Shown: one piece after another, positions 1 through 10,700 of the stretch
How the letters are laid out: every line of letters begins with the position of its first letter
Position numbering within the stretch: the stretch's first letter is position 1
Origin: CAYOBW01 sp964402115
GTDB lineage: Bacteria; Verrucomicrobiota; Kiritimatiellia; UBA8416; CAYOBW01
Length of the DNA stretch: 30,478 nt
Reading direction: 5' to 3'
Assembly: GCA_964402115.1 (NCBI GenBank)
Contig: CAYOBW010000058.1
Coordinates: forward strand, 1 to 30,478
Made by a program: the position numbers and the translations under genes
Notes under the pieces: model-generated
Told to the model about the DNA's origin: nothing
Databases searched by the model: none
Seen by the model: only the letters and a program-made list of their open reading frames with translations

Positions 1-25
1 CGATGCAGGGGGCTCTCCTTGCACA

Positions 26-97
26 TAACGGCCGGGGACGGCCGTCTCCATGGCGTGGGCAGGCGACGAGGCGTGGAGACGGCGGTCCCCGCCGTTA
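26..97. repeat. Imperfect inverted repeat, 25-nt element family
   Basis: The left arm (26-50) starts TAACGGCCGG and ends GTCTCCA. The right arm (74-97) starts TGGAGACGG and ends CGCCGTTA, so the two fold into a hairpin with a few mismatches and a loop of about 23 nt. The left arm recurs without change at 11332-11356 in another intergenic region, so this is a dispersed element rather than a one-off terminator. It sits about 140 bases before the GH127 gene. No coding sequence was recognised in 1-239. Confidence 0.75.
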
Positions 98-239
98 GCG
101 CCCTCCCCGCGTCACAACTGAAGCGCTATGGAGCTTCCGCGTGCGCAACACTCAACGTCAACCGCGCACTTGACAGCTGGAAGGCGGGTAGCCTAGGTTT
201 TCGTCAACGAACTTAAATAACAGCGAGGGGGGCGAAGCG

Positions 240-2642
240 ATGGCAACAGGCAAGGCATGGCAGGCTTGGATGACGGTGGCGGTTTGGGGCGCGGGGGTGG
301 CGGTGTGCGGGGCCGCGCTGGAGGCGGCCACCGGCGACGCCGCGCTGGAGCGACGCAACCAGGTGGCCCTCCAGGCAGCGCCATTCCCGCTCGCCGCGGT
401 GCGCTTGCTGGAGGGCCCGTTCCGCGAGGCGCAGGAGCGTAACCGCCAGGTGCTGCTGCAGCTCGATCCCGACCGCCTGCTCCACACCTTCCGCCTGACG
501 GCCGGCCTGCCCACCACCGCGCGCCCCTACGGCGGCTGGGAGGCCCCGGGCGGCGAACTGCGCGGCCACAGCCTGGGCCACTACCTGACAGCGTGCGCGC
601 TGACGCACGCTGCCACCGGCGACGCGGAGCTGCTGCGCCGCACGGGCTACATGGTGGCCGAGCTCGCGAAGTGCCAGGCGGCCCTGCCGGCGAAGGGCTG
701 CCGCGAGGGCTTCCTCTCCGCCTACCCGGAGGAGTTCTTCGACCGCGTCTACGCACGCCAGCGCGTCTGGGCGCCGTTCTACACGCTGCACAAGATCATG
801 GCCGGCCTGCTGGACGCGCACCTGTACACGGGCAACGCACAGGCGCTGGACGTGCTGGTGAAACTCGCGGGCTGGGTCAAGACCCGCGCCGACCTGGCGG
901 GGCCGGCCGCGCAGCAGGCCATGCTCGACGCCGAGTTCGGCGGCATGAACGAAGTGCTCGCCAATCTCTACGCGGTGACGGGCAACCCCGACCACCTCGC
1001 CCTCGCCCGCGCGTTCGACCACCGCAAGGTGTTCGGGCCCCTCGCCGCCGGCGAGGACCGGCTGGACGGCCTGCACGCCAACACGCAGATCCCCAAGTTC
1101 ATCGGCGCCGCGCGCGAATACGAACTGACCGGCGAGGAGGCCTCCCGCCGCATCGCGCGCACGGCGTGGGAGCGGGTCGCGCTCCAGCGCTCCTACGTCA
1201 TCGGCGGCCACAGCGACCGCGAGCATTTCTTCCCGACGAACCAGTTCGCGGCCCACCTGTCGGCCGAGACCTGCGAAACCTGCAACACGTACAACATGCT
1301 CAAGCTGACCCGCCACCTCTTCGCCTGGGAGCCGGACGCGCGCACGATGGACTTCTACGAGCGCGCCCTGGTCAACCACGTCCTCGCCTCGCAGGACCCG
1401 AAAACGGGCATGTACGTCTACCTCATGTCCCTGAAGCCGGGACACTACAAGAACTACTCCCTGCTCGAGGACTCCTTCTGGTGCTGCGTCGGCACCGGCA
1501 TGGAGAACCCCGCCCGCTACGGCGAGGCGATCTACGCCCGCGCGGCGGACGCGCTTTACGTCAACCTGTACGTGGCCTCCGAGATGCGCTGGAACGAGCG
1601 CGGGCTGACGGTCCGGCAGGAGACGCGCTTCCCCGAGGAGGAGACCGTGCGCCTGACGCTCCAGGGCGCGCAGCCGGCCGCGCTTGCGCTGAAGCTGCGC
1701 TGGCCCGCGTGGACCGTAACCGCTCCAGAAGTGTCCGTCAACGGCGCGCGGCAGCCCGTGGAGGGGCGGCCCGGCTCGTACATCACGCTCGCCCGCACGT
1801 GGCAACCGGGCGACCGGGTGGACATCCGCCTGCCGATGTCGTTGCGCACCGAGTCCCTCCCGGGCGCCCCGGAGTGGGTCGCGTTCCTGTACGGCCCCAT
1901 GGTGCTGGCCGGCGAACTGGGCACCAACGACATGCCCAACGTGTATGTGCACGGCCAGTGCGACCAGGTGCGGCTCCCGACGCCGGAGGCGCCCGTGCTC
2001 GTCGGCACGGCCGCTGAGCTGCCCAAGCGCGTTGAACCCGCCGGGGCGCCGCTGGCCTTCCGCACGAAAGGCCTCGCCCGCCCCGCCGATGTCACGCTGG
2101 TCCCGTTCCACCGCCTGCATCACCAGCGCTACACGGTCTACTGGCGGACCTGCGACCCCGCGACATGGCTGCGGGAAGAGGCGGAACGGGCCGCGGCCGC
2201 GCGCGAGCGGCAGGCGCTCGCCGCCCGCATCGTGGACGAGTTCCATCCCGGCGAGCAGCAGTCCGAGACCGACCATGCTCTGCAGGGGGAACGCACCCGC
2301 AGCGGCGAGTACCGGCAGCGCAAGTGGCGCGACGCCGACGACGGCGGCTGGTTCGCCTTCAAGCTCAAGGTTGACCCCGGTCAGCCGGCGGTCCTGCGCT
2401 GCGCCTACTGGGGCGGCGAGAGCGGCAACCGTGTCTTCGACATCCTGGTGGAGGGCGAGAAGCTCGCCACGCAGACGCTCGCCAACAACAAGCCCGGCGC
2501 GTTCTTCGAAGTCGAGCACGCCATCCCGCCGCGGCTGACGGAAGGCAAGGCGAACGTCACCGTGCGCTTCGCCGCGCACCCGGGCGCCACGGCCGGCGGG
2601 CTGTTTGGCGCGCGACTGCTGCGCGCGGCGGGGACCCCGTAA
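240..2642 (+). CDS. Secreted GH127-family beta-L-arabinofuranosidase-like glycosidase
   Basis: This 800-residue protein has a signal peptide at about residues 1-29 (hydrophobic core followed by an Ala-rich cleavage region), so it is probably exported. The family signature GHSLGHYLTA lies near residue 105. The cysteine-rich ETCETCN motif is at residues 343-349 and the CCVGTG motif at 415-420. In characterised GH127 enzymes, equivalent Glu and Cys residues bind zinc, and the first Cys of the CC pair is the nucleophile (C415 here). E328 in REHFF is a plausible acid/base. The last 150 or so residues form a beta-rich extra domain of the DUF6805 type. The ATG at 240 has a purine-rich GAGGGGGG stretch about 8 nt upstream. 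The family removes terminal L-arabinofuranose from plant or algal glycans, but the exact substrate cannot be read from sequence. No glycosidase gene is adjacent; the stop codon runs into a REPIN-like element. Confidence 0.9.
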   Translation: MATGKAWQAWMTVAVWGAGVAVCGAALEAATGDAALERRNQVALQAAPFPLAAVRLLEGPFREAQERNRQVLLQLDPDRLLHTFRLTAGLPTTARPYGGWEAPGGELRGHSLGHYLTACALTHAATGDAELLRRTGYMVAELAKCQAALPAKGCREGFLSAYPEEFFDRVYARQRVWAPFYTLHKIMAGLLDAHLYTGNAQALDVLVKLAGWVKTRADLAGPAAQQAMLDAEFGGMNEVLANLYAVTGNPDHLALARAFDHRKVFGPLAAGEDRLDGLHANTQIPKFIGAAREYELTGEEASRRIARTAWERVALQRSYVIGGHSDREHFFPTNQFAAHLSAETCETCNTYNMLKLTRHLFAWEPDARTMDFYERALVNHVLASQDPKTGMYVYLMSLKPGHYKNYSLLEDSFWCCVGTGMENPARYGEAIYARAADALYVNLYVASEMRWNERGLTVRQETRFPEEETVRLTLQGAQPAALALKLRWPAWTVTAPEVSVNGARQPVEGRPGSYITLARTWQPGDRVDIRLPMSLRTESLPGAPEWVAFLYGPMVLAGELGTNDMPNVYVHGQCDQVRLPTPEAPVLVGTAAELPKRVEPAGAPLAFRTKGLARPADVTLVPFHRLHHQRYTVYWRTCDPATWLREEAERAAAARERQALAARIVDEFHPGEQQSETDHALQGERTRSGEYRQRKWRDADDGGWFAFKLKVDPGQPAVLRCAYWGGESGNRVFDILVEGEKLATQTLANNKPGAFFEVEHAIPPRLTEGKANVTVRFAAHPGATAGGLFGARLLRAAGTP

Positions 2643-2708
2643 CGGCCGCGGTAACGCGGCGGATGGCATCGTGAAGCGGCCGGTCCGCCGCCTCACGGCG
2701 GCAGCTAC
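2639..2708. repeat. REPIN-like palindromic element, copy 1
   Basis: This is a 70-nt element overlapping the GH127 stop codon. It begins GTAAC, contains a perfect hairpin (GCCGCG, loop GTAA, CGCGGC at 2645-2660) and ends with a 28-nt block (2681-2708) that carries a second hairpin (CCGCCG, loop CCTCA, CGGCGG) and closes with GCTAC. It aligns along its length with copy 2 at 2747-2817. The left hairpin may also act as a weak terminator for the GH127 gene, but there is no T-run. Confidence 0.7.
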
Positions 2709-2746
2709 AGGGAGGGGAGAGGGAAGAAGGGGGCAGGCTCTCCCCC

Positions 2747-2817
2747 GTAGCCCCCGCGGTGACGCGGGGGACGTGGATCGCGAAGGGTTCGGTCCGCCGC
2801 CTCACGGCGGCAGCTAC
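2747..2817. repeat. REPIN-like palindromic element, copy 2
   Basis: This 71-nt element begins GTAGC and ends GCTAC, giving terminal inverted repeats. The left half has a perfect 8-bp stem (CCCCCGCG, loop GTGA, CGCGGGGG at 2751-2770). The right half (2790-2817) is identical to the 28-nt block of copy 1 and carries a CCGCCG/CGGCGG stem. Each half, read from its outer end, is GTAG followed by a short GC-rich palindrome. That is the layout of REP sequences, and two REPs in opposite orientation make a REPIN. Confidence 0.75.
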
Positions 2818-2850
2818 GAGTAGCATTGGCGCCGTCGTATTGAACGTTGC

Positions 2851-3675
2851 CTACTCGGGCGAACCAGTCCGCGCCAGCGGACTCCCGGGGCGGGCCAGTG
2901 GCAGGAGATCCGCGTAGGGTACCATCACGTCTGTTTCTCCCAGGGCGTAGGGCCCGATGTCGTATGCGTTGTAGTGGAAGACAAGACCGCGCGGACCGAA
3001 CATGAAGTCCACGATCGGGTCGATCGCCTCCTCAATAAACCCCACCTCCGCCAGACGTTCCCCAGGCTTCAGATCGCAGGCCGCGCCCAGACGCGCCTTG
3101 ATCAGTCGCGTCACCGCCGGCAGGCGCTCGGGGGCGAACAACGCGTCGAGCGTCACGCGCGCTCCCGTCCGCACGTCTAGGACCTCGTACGAGGTGCTGC
3201 CGTTGCCGTGCGCCCCGCCGGTGAAAGACCACTCCGTGCATTGCAGCGTCAGCGTGCCGTGGGCGGCGCCGCGGACGGAGATCGCGAACTGCTCCTCGTA
3301 GCAGCCGATCATGCCGTCGGAATCGGCGAACTCCCGCCGGGCTTCATCGGCAGCCGCCCTGAAAGCCGCCGCGCGCGCGGCCAGCCATTGCGCCGGATCG
3401 TTCGCGTTCCGCGGTTTCTTCAGGCCCTCATAATCGGCAAGCCAATCGACGACGGTCTGCCGCAGGGCCTTGAACAGGGGATCGGGCTTGCCCGCCACGG
3501 GCCACTGCACGCTGTACTGGAACTCGGGGAAGGCAAGACTGTTCGTGAGCCGGCACTCCCGCCATTCGATCGCCACCGGCCCCTGTCCGTCCGTCGCTCC
3601 GGCCCCGCACCCACTCACGGCGCAACACCATGCCAACAACCCCAGCACGCCCAACCCACGCATCTTCCGTCGCAT
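2851..3675 (-). CDS. DUF3298 (RsiV-like) lipoprotein
   Basis: This 274-residue protein starts MRRKM with a short hydrophobic segment and a lipobox-like Val-Ser-Gly-Cys near residue 23, so it is probably a lipoprotein. The C-terminal half carries the DUF3298 pattern: a TGGAHGN-type motif, then YEVLDVRTGARVTLDALF, and near the end a region with VFHYNAYDIGPYALG and VMVPYADLLPL. This domain occurs in RsiV anti-sigma factors and in lipoproteins such as PdaC, where it binds cell-wall-related ligands. The role here is not shown. The ATG at 3675 has GGGAAAGGG 5 nt upstream; a GTG at 3693 in the same frame has no such support. It is the last gene of a minus-strand run, about 95 bases after the DUF192 gene. 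Confidence 0.8.
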   Translation of the reverse strand: MRRKMRGLGVLGLLAWCCAVSGCGAGATDGQGPVAIEWRECRLTNSLAFPEFQYSVQWPVAGKPDPLFKALRQTVVDWLADYEGLKKPRNANDPAQWLAARAAAFRAAADEARREFADSDGMIGCYEEQFAISVRGAAHGTLTLQCTEWSFTGGAHGNGSTSYEVLDVRTGARVTLDALFAPERLPAVTRLIKARLGAACDLKPGERLAEVGFIEEAIDPIVDFMFGPRGLVFHYNAYDIGPYALGETDVMVPYADLLPLARPGSPLARTGSPE

Positions 3676-3770
3676 AAATCCCTTTCCCGGCACGACGGTT
3701 ATGGGTCGTGCCGCGTCTGACAGAACGGCTTGTCGCAGGTGCGCGTGACAACCCGATTACGGAGTTGTGA

Positions 3771-4214
3771 TTAGTTGCGACAGGCGCCAACGGCCGGCGC
3801 CACGGCGCAGGCCGCCCCGACGGGCACGGCGGCGGCGGGGAGCCAGCCGGCGGCGACTTCGATGACGGCCCAGGCGCGACGACCGCCCCAGGCCATGCGC
3901 CACGGCGGCACGTCGCGCACGACGCGCACGACCCGCAGCGCGCGATCCATAAAAATGAGATCGAGCGCGAACTGCATGCCCCACGTATGAATCGAGCCGG
4001 CCGGGGCCAGGTACATGCCCCACCCCGCCTCCAGCGTGCGCCGCCCCAGCAAGCCCCGCATGCGCTGCCAGGTCGTGGTCGCCAGCAGCAGGTGCGGGAT
4101 CGCGACACGGTTGTCGACTAAGAGGGAATAGCCGCTGCCCAACACGGGATTACCAGGGACGCAAGAAAGGGAATTCGCCTCACCCTTGGACATTGGACAT
4201 TCCGTGTTGGACAT
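3771..4214 (-). CDS. DUF192 family protein
   Basis: The core matches DUF192 well: RMRGLLGRR near residue 52, then GWGMYLAPAGSIHTWGMQFALDLIFMDR, a VPPWR motif and an EVAAGW segment. DUF192 proteins are small beta-rich proteins of unknown function, often secreted, though no signal peptide is seen here. The N-terminus is doubtful. The ATG at 4214 lies inside a short repeated motif (AATGTCCAA units at about 4187-4215), and the first 23 residues look like translated repeat. An in-frame GTG at 4145 would begin closer to the conserved part but has no clear ribosome site. The gene starts 12 bases after the CoaC stop codon and is probably cotranscribed with it. Confidence 0.75.
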   Translation of the reverse strand: MSNTECPMSKGEANSLSCVPGNPVLGSGYSLLVDNRVAIPHLLLATTTWQRMRGLLGRRTLEAGWGMYLAPAGSIHTWGMQFALDLIFMDRALRVVRVVRDVPPWRMAWGGRRAWAVIEVAAGWLPAAAVPVGAACAVAPAVGACRN

Positions 4215-4215
4215 T
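4187..4215. repeat. Short AATGTCCA repeat cluster
   Basis: On the minus strand this stretch reads as three AATGTCC units (two adjacent, one separated by AACACGG). It falls between the coaC stop and the DUF192 core and supplies the apparent DUF192 start codon. It looks like a degenerate intergenic repeat rather than coding sequence. Confidence 0.5.
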
Positions 4216-4226
4216 GAGTGTTTCCG

Positions 4227-4787
4227 TCACGGCCTGCCGTCCGCTGCCGCCAGCCACGCCCGCGCGGCTTCGAAAATCGCGACGGGCTCGGCCATGCGCC
4301 CCTGGCCGGTCGTGCCGCAGGCCAGCTCGCCATCCCCCACCTCGACGAAGCGCGCGCCACGCGTCCCCAGCACAGCCACGTTCGCCTGCGTGGCGGGATG
4401 CTGCCACATGCGCGTGTTCATCGCCGGCGCGATCAGCAGCGGCGCGGGGCAGGCCAGGGCCGTGCAGGTCAGCAGGTCGTCGGCCAGGCCGTGGGCCAGC
4501 TTGGCCAGGACATTCGCCGTGCAGGGCGCCACCACGAACAGGTCGGCGCGATCGGCGAGGGAGATGTGCCCGGGCACCCACTCCTCGGGGCTGGCAAACA
4601 GGTCCACGTGCACCTTGTTCTGCGAGAGCGTGAAGAAGGTCAGCTCCCCCACGAACCGCGTGGCGGCCTGCGTCATGATGACGGTGACGTCCCACCCGGC
4701 GCGCCGGGCCAGGCGGACGAGTTCGGCGGCCTTGTAGGCGGCAATCGAACCGGTAACTCCCAAGAGCAGATGCGGTTGTTTAGTCAT
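4227..4787 (-). CDS. coaC: Phosphopantothenoylcysteine decarboxylase (stand-alone CoaC flavoprotein)
   Basis: This enzyme decarboxylates 4'-phosphopantothenoyl-cysteine to 4'-phosphopantetheine in coenzyme A synthesis, using FMN. The 186-residue protein has the N-terminal GVTGSIAAYKA motif (10-20), the active-site His74 in GHISL, Asn124 in PAMNTRMW and Cys157 in ACGTTGQGRM. These sit one residue away from the known H75, N125 and C158 of E. coli Dfp. The protein stops where the CoaC domain ends, so the CoaB synthetase domain is absent and must be encoded elsewhere. The ATG at 4787 is 5 bases past the stop codon of the giant upstream gene, and its likely ribosome site (GGAG) lies in that gene's last codons. 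Translational coupling is therefore likely. A longer start at 4856 would overlap the upstream gene and add 23 unconserved residues. Confidence 0.92.
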   Translation of the reverse strand: MTKQPHLLLGVTGSIAAYKAAELVRLARRAGWDVTVIMTQAATRFVGELTFFTLSQNKVHVDLFASPEEWVPGHISLADRADLFVVAPCTANVLAKLAHGLADDLLTCTALACPAPLLIAPAMNTRMWQHPATQANVAVLGTRGARFVEVGDGELACGTTGQGRMAEPVAIFEAARAWLAAADGRP

Positions 4788-4792
4788 GCGTG

Positions 4793-7700
4793 CTACTCCA
4801 GCCGGACGCGCCCGCGGTAGTACCGCCAGCCCGTTGCCGTTTCGTTCGTGTGCCACACCGGCGTCCCCGTAGCCGGCAGGTTCGTAAAGCCGGGCACCCC
4901 CTGCCAGGGCTGATTCGTGAGCACGCTGCTGTGCAGGAGGTCATACCAGCGCACGCGCCCGCTGTAAACGTCGCCCGTCACCGGCACCGTCTCGAAGCCC
5001 ACGCGCACGCTCCCGCCGGAAGCGGTCTCCGCCCGCACCGTGAAGCGGCTTTGCGCGTTGGTCGGATTCGTGCCGGCGAGATACTCCGCCCCGTTGGACG
5101 CGCCGTCGCCGTCGCGGTCGTCGCCGGGGGCCCCCGCCACCGCGTTCGTGGCGCCGAAGTAGGCCACCTCCCAGGCGTCGGGCAGCCCGTCGCCATCGGC
5201 ATCCGGAACGGTGTCAGCCTCGACGTTGGCGCTGACGAAATCGTCCGGCTGCGCGAGGGTGAGGTACTCGGCGAGAATCCAGTCGGCGCTGCGCGCGACG
5301 GCGGCGATGCGGACCTCGTCCAACGCACCATTGAAGAACCCGGACTTCGCGGCGCCGGCGTTGAGGCACAGCAGGGCCGGGTCGGCGCCGACCGTAAACG
5401 CGCTGTGCGCGCCGCCGTAATCCATCCGGATGCCATCCACATAGCCCGCCAGATTGCCGCCGGACGTCACGAGGGCCAGCATCTGCCAGGCGGAGACGCT
5501 GCCGACCCTGGTCGCCGGCTTCACGTCATGCGCATACGTGAGCCAGGTGAGGGTGTTGCGTTGCGACTGCCCCTCCAGGGAGAACCGGTTGGTCGCAACC
5601 CCCGCGTTCTGGGCGCCCAGAATGGTGCCGTTGTGGGCGATGCTCGCCCGCGCCCAGGCCGTCACGGTCAGGGCCGGCAGGTTGGCGGTGTACCAGGCCG
5701 CGTTGAGCGGCAGCGTGAGGTAGGCGCTGCTGCCGTTGCCCAGCCGTGCCGAGCCCAGCACGCCCGCCGCCGCCGTCGTCCCGACGTTGACGGCCACGCG
5801 CCGCGCGGCGGTTGCATCGGTCAGCCCGCTGTCGAAGTGCCAGACGGCCGCGTAACCCGCGGACCACGTCGAGCCGTCCAGCGAGGAGGGCGCCGCCACC
5901 ACCGGACCGGGCGCCCCCCAGAAGGCCCACAGCGTCGTGTTCGTGCCGGCCAGCCGCGGCACGCGCACCCAGACGGCCGAGACCCCGTTCGTGTCCCAGA
6001 TGCCCAGCTCGTGGCTCAGCACCGTGGTCTGCGCGGCGTCCATGAACCGCAGGTCCGCGGCATCCGCGGGGGACTGGAACTGGCTGTAGGCAAAGCCGTC
6101 GAGCTGCGGCCCCAGGCGCACGAGCGCGGGGAAGTTGGTGAGCGGAGCGGCGCCGCTGTAGCCGCGCACCACGATGCGCAACCGGTGCGCCCAGTCGGTC
6201 GTGGTCAGGGCGCGGAAGTTTTCCGTCGCGGGAGCCCACCCGCCGCCCGGCGCAGCCTGCGCATACCAGCGGTGAAAATACGGCGTGCCCGGCGTCAGCC
6301 CGGCCAACGCCACCGCGAAGGCCTGGTTGCTGACCACGCCACACGCCGCCGTGTACGACCACGCCTCCGCGTTCGTCCCTCCGTCGGTCGGGCCCCAGTA
6401 CAGGGTAACGGCGACGGCGGCGGGGCCGCTCAGCCGCCCCCACACGTCCGCGCCCACGTCGGTCAGATTCGAGACGCCCGCCGCCTGCAGCGCCACCACC
6501 TGCACCGTCGCGCTGCGGCTGGTGTAGCTCCCGGCGCCGTCCACAAGCACGCCGGCGAGCGTGTAGACGCCGGGGACGCTGAGCGGGCCAAGCGGCAGCG
6601 CGTAGGGCGGCTGCGTCACCGTCGCCGCCACCGCTCCGTTCACGAGCAGGTCCACGCGCTGGATCCCGCCCTGGATCTCGGCGTCCTGGATGAGCGTTTC
6701 GACCGTGGTCGCATATGGAGCCACGCCGACGGTACCGCTGACCGGCGTGGTCAGCAGCAGTTTGGCCGTGCTCCGGCCCGGGCTGGCCGCCAGGCACAGC
6801 CAGTTGGTCGGGTTGTTGCCGGCGCCTTCCCCGCCCGTCCGCTGCAGGCTGTAGCCGGTGCCGTCCGCCTCCGCGGGCCACGGCTCGCGGTCGAAGTAGA
6901 TCGCCTCGTCCACGATCGCCCACGAGATCGGCTCGCCCGGCAGGTCGGGGGCGAGGGGCTGCTCCAGTGCGACCCGCTCGCCCCGGTTCGACAGGCGCCC
7001 GGCGTACGGGCCGAACGGCCGGACGGCGGACGGCCACGCCCCGTAGACAGCCTCGAAAGCCGCACGCGCAACGGCGTCCGCGGGGTCGAACGGCAACACT
7101 AGGATGCGTTCGCCGGCCGCCAGCACGATCCCGGTCGGAAACGTGTAGGTCACCGCCCCGTCCAGCCGCCAGGCGCCGGTTTCGCCCATCAGACTCACGG
7201 GCGCGGCCGCGGCGTTGCGCAGCTCGATGAACTCGTCGTCGGTGTTGTCTTCCGGGTGGGCCGCGGTGGGCGCGGGGTGGAACTGGAGTTCCTCGATGAT
7301 CACGCGCGCGGCCGGCGCGGCATTGGCGGCGCCGCGCGTGGCCGGCAGGCGCAGCCACCAGGGAGAGCCGTCGGGGTACCGCCCCTCCGACGGCCCGTTC
7401 AGCTGCGCCTTGAACCGCACGGCATCCGCCACGCGCGCGCGGCCCGCGGCCGGGAACTGGGTGAGGTAGAGCGCCTCGCCCTTCTTGTCGAGGCCGAAAC
7501 CGCTCGTCAGCGGATTGTGAAAGCCCGTGACCTCGTCGAACACCCGGCGCCCGTACGCCGCGAGCGTGTTGGTGGCGGGAATGGCCCACTTGCGCAGGTC
7601 GTCCGCGTCGTCGCTGAGATACCAGCCGTCCAGCGCCACCGGCGCGCCGCGCGTGTTGAGCAGCTCGAGCCAGTCGTTGGAGAGCCAGGGCGCGGGGTAA

Positions 7701-10700
7701 TCGGTGTGGGCGCCGAATTCGTTGAAGACGACGTCGCGCACGGCGGGCGGGTTGGTCTGCCCGGGCGAGCCGTCACGGTAGGCGCTGGCCGTCCACCAGC
7801 CGCCGTAGTCCAGCCGCCCATCGGCCTGCGCCGCCAGGAGCAGCGGCTCGAGCGCGTGCCCGGCGCCGTCGGCGGCCGCCGGCCAGCCGCGGCCGCTGCC
7901 GTAGGTGAAGTCCGCCAGCACCTCGTTCGTCGGCCCCGTCAACACGATGCGCTCGCCGGCGTCCGCCAGGTCGCCGCCGAACTCGCCGGCGATCCGCAGC
8001 GCCGCCCAGTTGGTGTAGCGCCGTTTGAACGCCGCCAGGTTATCCACGATGAGCACCGTCTCCCCGGCGCCCAGCGTGGGCAGCGCCCCGTAGCTGAAAT
8101 CGAAGTCCACGCCGTCGGTCAGCCGCACCCCGGCGAGTCCCACGGCGCCGGCGCCGGTGTTGCGCAGTTCGACGTACTCGTAGTCGGCCGCGGTCAGCCC
8201 GCCATTGGTCTCGCTGCCCGTGGCGGCCCGCGGGTGGTACATGAGCTCCGTGATGGCGAGCGGGGGCGTGCCGACGGAGTAGAGCGCCTCGGTCAGCCCG
8301 CTCCAGGGCGCATCCGCCGGGGCCGACGAGAAGGTGGTGCCGTCGGTGGCGCGGGCGCGCACGAGCGTGTTGCGCGTCAGGACGATCGGCTGGCCGGCGG
8401 TGTAGCGCAGGGCGGAGGCGGCCACGGCGCCGCCGGGGGCGCGCGGGTCAGCGCCATTGAGCGTGTAGTAGATCGTCGTGCCGGCCGGGGCGGTCAGCGT
8501 CAGGGCGAAACCCGGCGCGATCGGACCGCCGGCACGGCTGCACACGGGGCGCGCGATGAACTGGCTGTCCACCCAGGCCAGGCGGTTGGTCAGCCACCAC
8601 TGCAGGTGCGCGATTTCACCGCGCCAAGTGCCGTCCAACCCGCCTCCGCCGGCACGGGGCGGAAAAGCCGTCCACTTCTGGAACTCGCGGACGGAGGCCT
8701 CCTCGACCTCGCCGGACATGTCCGCGATGACCGCCGCCACGTTCGTGAAACTCAGCGGGCCGGCCCGCAGGTTCTGCCAGTGATCGATGTAGCACTGCCA
8801 GCTCTCGTAGCTGCGGAAGAACTGGCTCCACCAGTCGCTGGCAAAGAAGTAGCCGCCGGACCCGCCCGACGGATCCCAGGTGTTGTAGCTGTCGTCGCGA
8901 CCGTCGTAGGACTCCATCGTCCGGTCGTAGTCCCAGGCTGGGCCGGCCTTGAGGCGCCCGCCGCGGTCCTTGTAGAAGTAGGAGCTCAGCCGGAGGGCGT
9001 CCGGGTTCTTCGTCAGCATCTCGATAATGTGGTAGTCCACCCAGTCGCTCACGTCCACGTAGTTCGTGACGTGCAAGCCGGTGGCGGGATTGACGAAGTT
9101 GGCGGCGTAGAAGGCGTTCTCGACCTGCTGCAGGTGATTGGTGAACCAGGACCACTGCGCGGGCACGGCCTTCAGCTCGGCCTCGCTGGGATAGACCATC
9201 GCATTCCAGCTGCCGGAGGGGATGTTGCGCGTGGTCTTGAACCCCGTCTCGCCGGGATCCAGGCGGTCCCACTTCCAGATGTAGCCGCCGGTGATATCGG
9301 GCTCCGTCAGGTCCGTGGCGTTGAGCGCGGCGATGTCCACGCGCGCCTTGTCGCGCTTGACCTTCTCCTCCAGCACGTACACGCCGCGGTAGTCGGCGCT
9401 GGTGAGCGGCCCGCCGTCGCTGTTGTAGAACACCTCGCAGAAGCGGGTGCGCGCCGCGTACTTGCCGGTCTGGTTGGCGAGTTTGTAGACGAGGGGGTTG
9501 CGGATCAGCGCCGGATCCCAGCGATAGGGGGCATAGAACACCCACTCGGTTTCGGCCGGCAGCCCGTAGGGCTCGATGTCGGCCAGGAGATCGTCCTCGT
9601 CGTACGCCCAGAAGGTGTACGCGTGCTTGGGCTCGCCCGAGGTGGACGACCCGCGCACAATCATGCCGCCGCGGGTGGTCACCTGGGGCGCGCCGGTGAT
9701 CGGCGTGCGGGTGAGCCCGTTGGTTTCGATGAAGACAGTGAAGACCGGACGCTTGGGGTAGAGGATGTCGGGATTGCTCTCGGCGTCGATGTTGAACCCG
9801 AAGGAATCGATGATCAGCAGCGGCAGGTTGCTGTTGAACCCCCGCACGTCGGCGGCCAGCTGGACGTAGGTGTGACTGACCGCCGGCCCGCCCGCCTTCC
9901 CCGGGGCGTAGACGCGTGCGCGGACCATGGTGGTGCCGCTGATCGTCAGCGGCCCGGCATAGGCGGTGGAGGATTCCGAGGGAAGCGTGCGGTCGAGCGT
10001 GTAGCGGATGGTGGCGCCCGCTTCGGCGGCGGTGAGCGTCAGCGCGAAGGTGTTGGTGAACGTGCCGCCCGCCCGCGAGAACGCGGGCGGCGCGCACACG
10101 CCGTCAATGGGCGAGGCGTTGACCGCTCCCGGCGTGGGCGTGCCGAAGTAGACCAGGTCGCCAGCCGGGTCGATGCGCGGCATGACCGCCTCGAGCTTCG
10201 GCAGCAGCAGGAAATCCGGAACCGGCGGACGCCCCCCCTCCGCGTTGCGGTCCAACCCCTGCACGGCCAGCATATTCGTACCCGTCACCAGGTAGTTGCG
10301 CGGGCTGGCGAGGGTGAACGGCGTGTAACCGGCCATGTCGGGGATTTCGATCGGCGGGCGGTCGTTCCACGCGGAGGGGGAAGGCGCGTTGGAGGCTGCC
10401 ACGCGCGTCCCGTTGATGTACGCGACGAACCCGTCGTCGAAACGCAGCCACAGGATCAGGCTGCCCACCTTGTCGGCATCGGTCACGACAAACGGCAGGC
10501 GCACATACACGGAGCCGGTGCCGTTCGTGTTGTTGTAGAACACGCTCTTGACGTCGAGTCCGATCACGGAGAGGTAGCCGGAGGCCGTCGTGTCCGTGTC
10601 GTACCCGACCCCGGTCGTCCCGGCCAGCCAGTCGCTGTCGTTGTACCCCGTGCGGGCGGTCCAGGCCGTACCCGTGCCGCTCGTGGGGACCTTCGCCCGG

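Noticed and set aside
213..2696. Long minus-strand open frame opposite the GH127 gene
   Set aside because: Its sequence is Arg/Gly/Ala-rich shadow of GC-rich codons; the plus strand carries clear GH127 motifs and a signal peptide.
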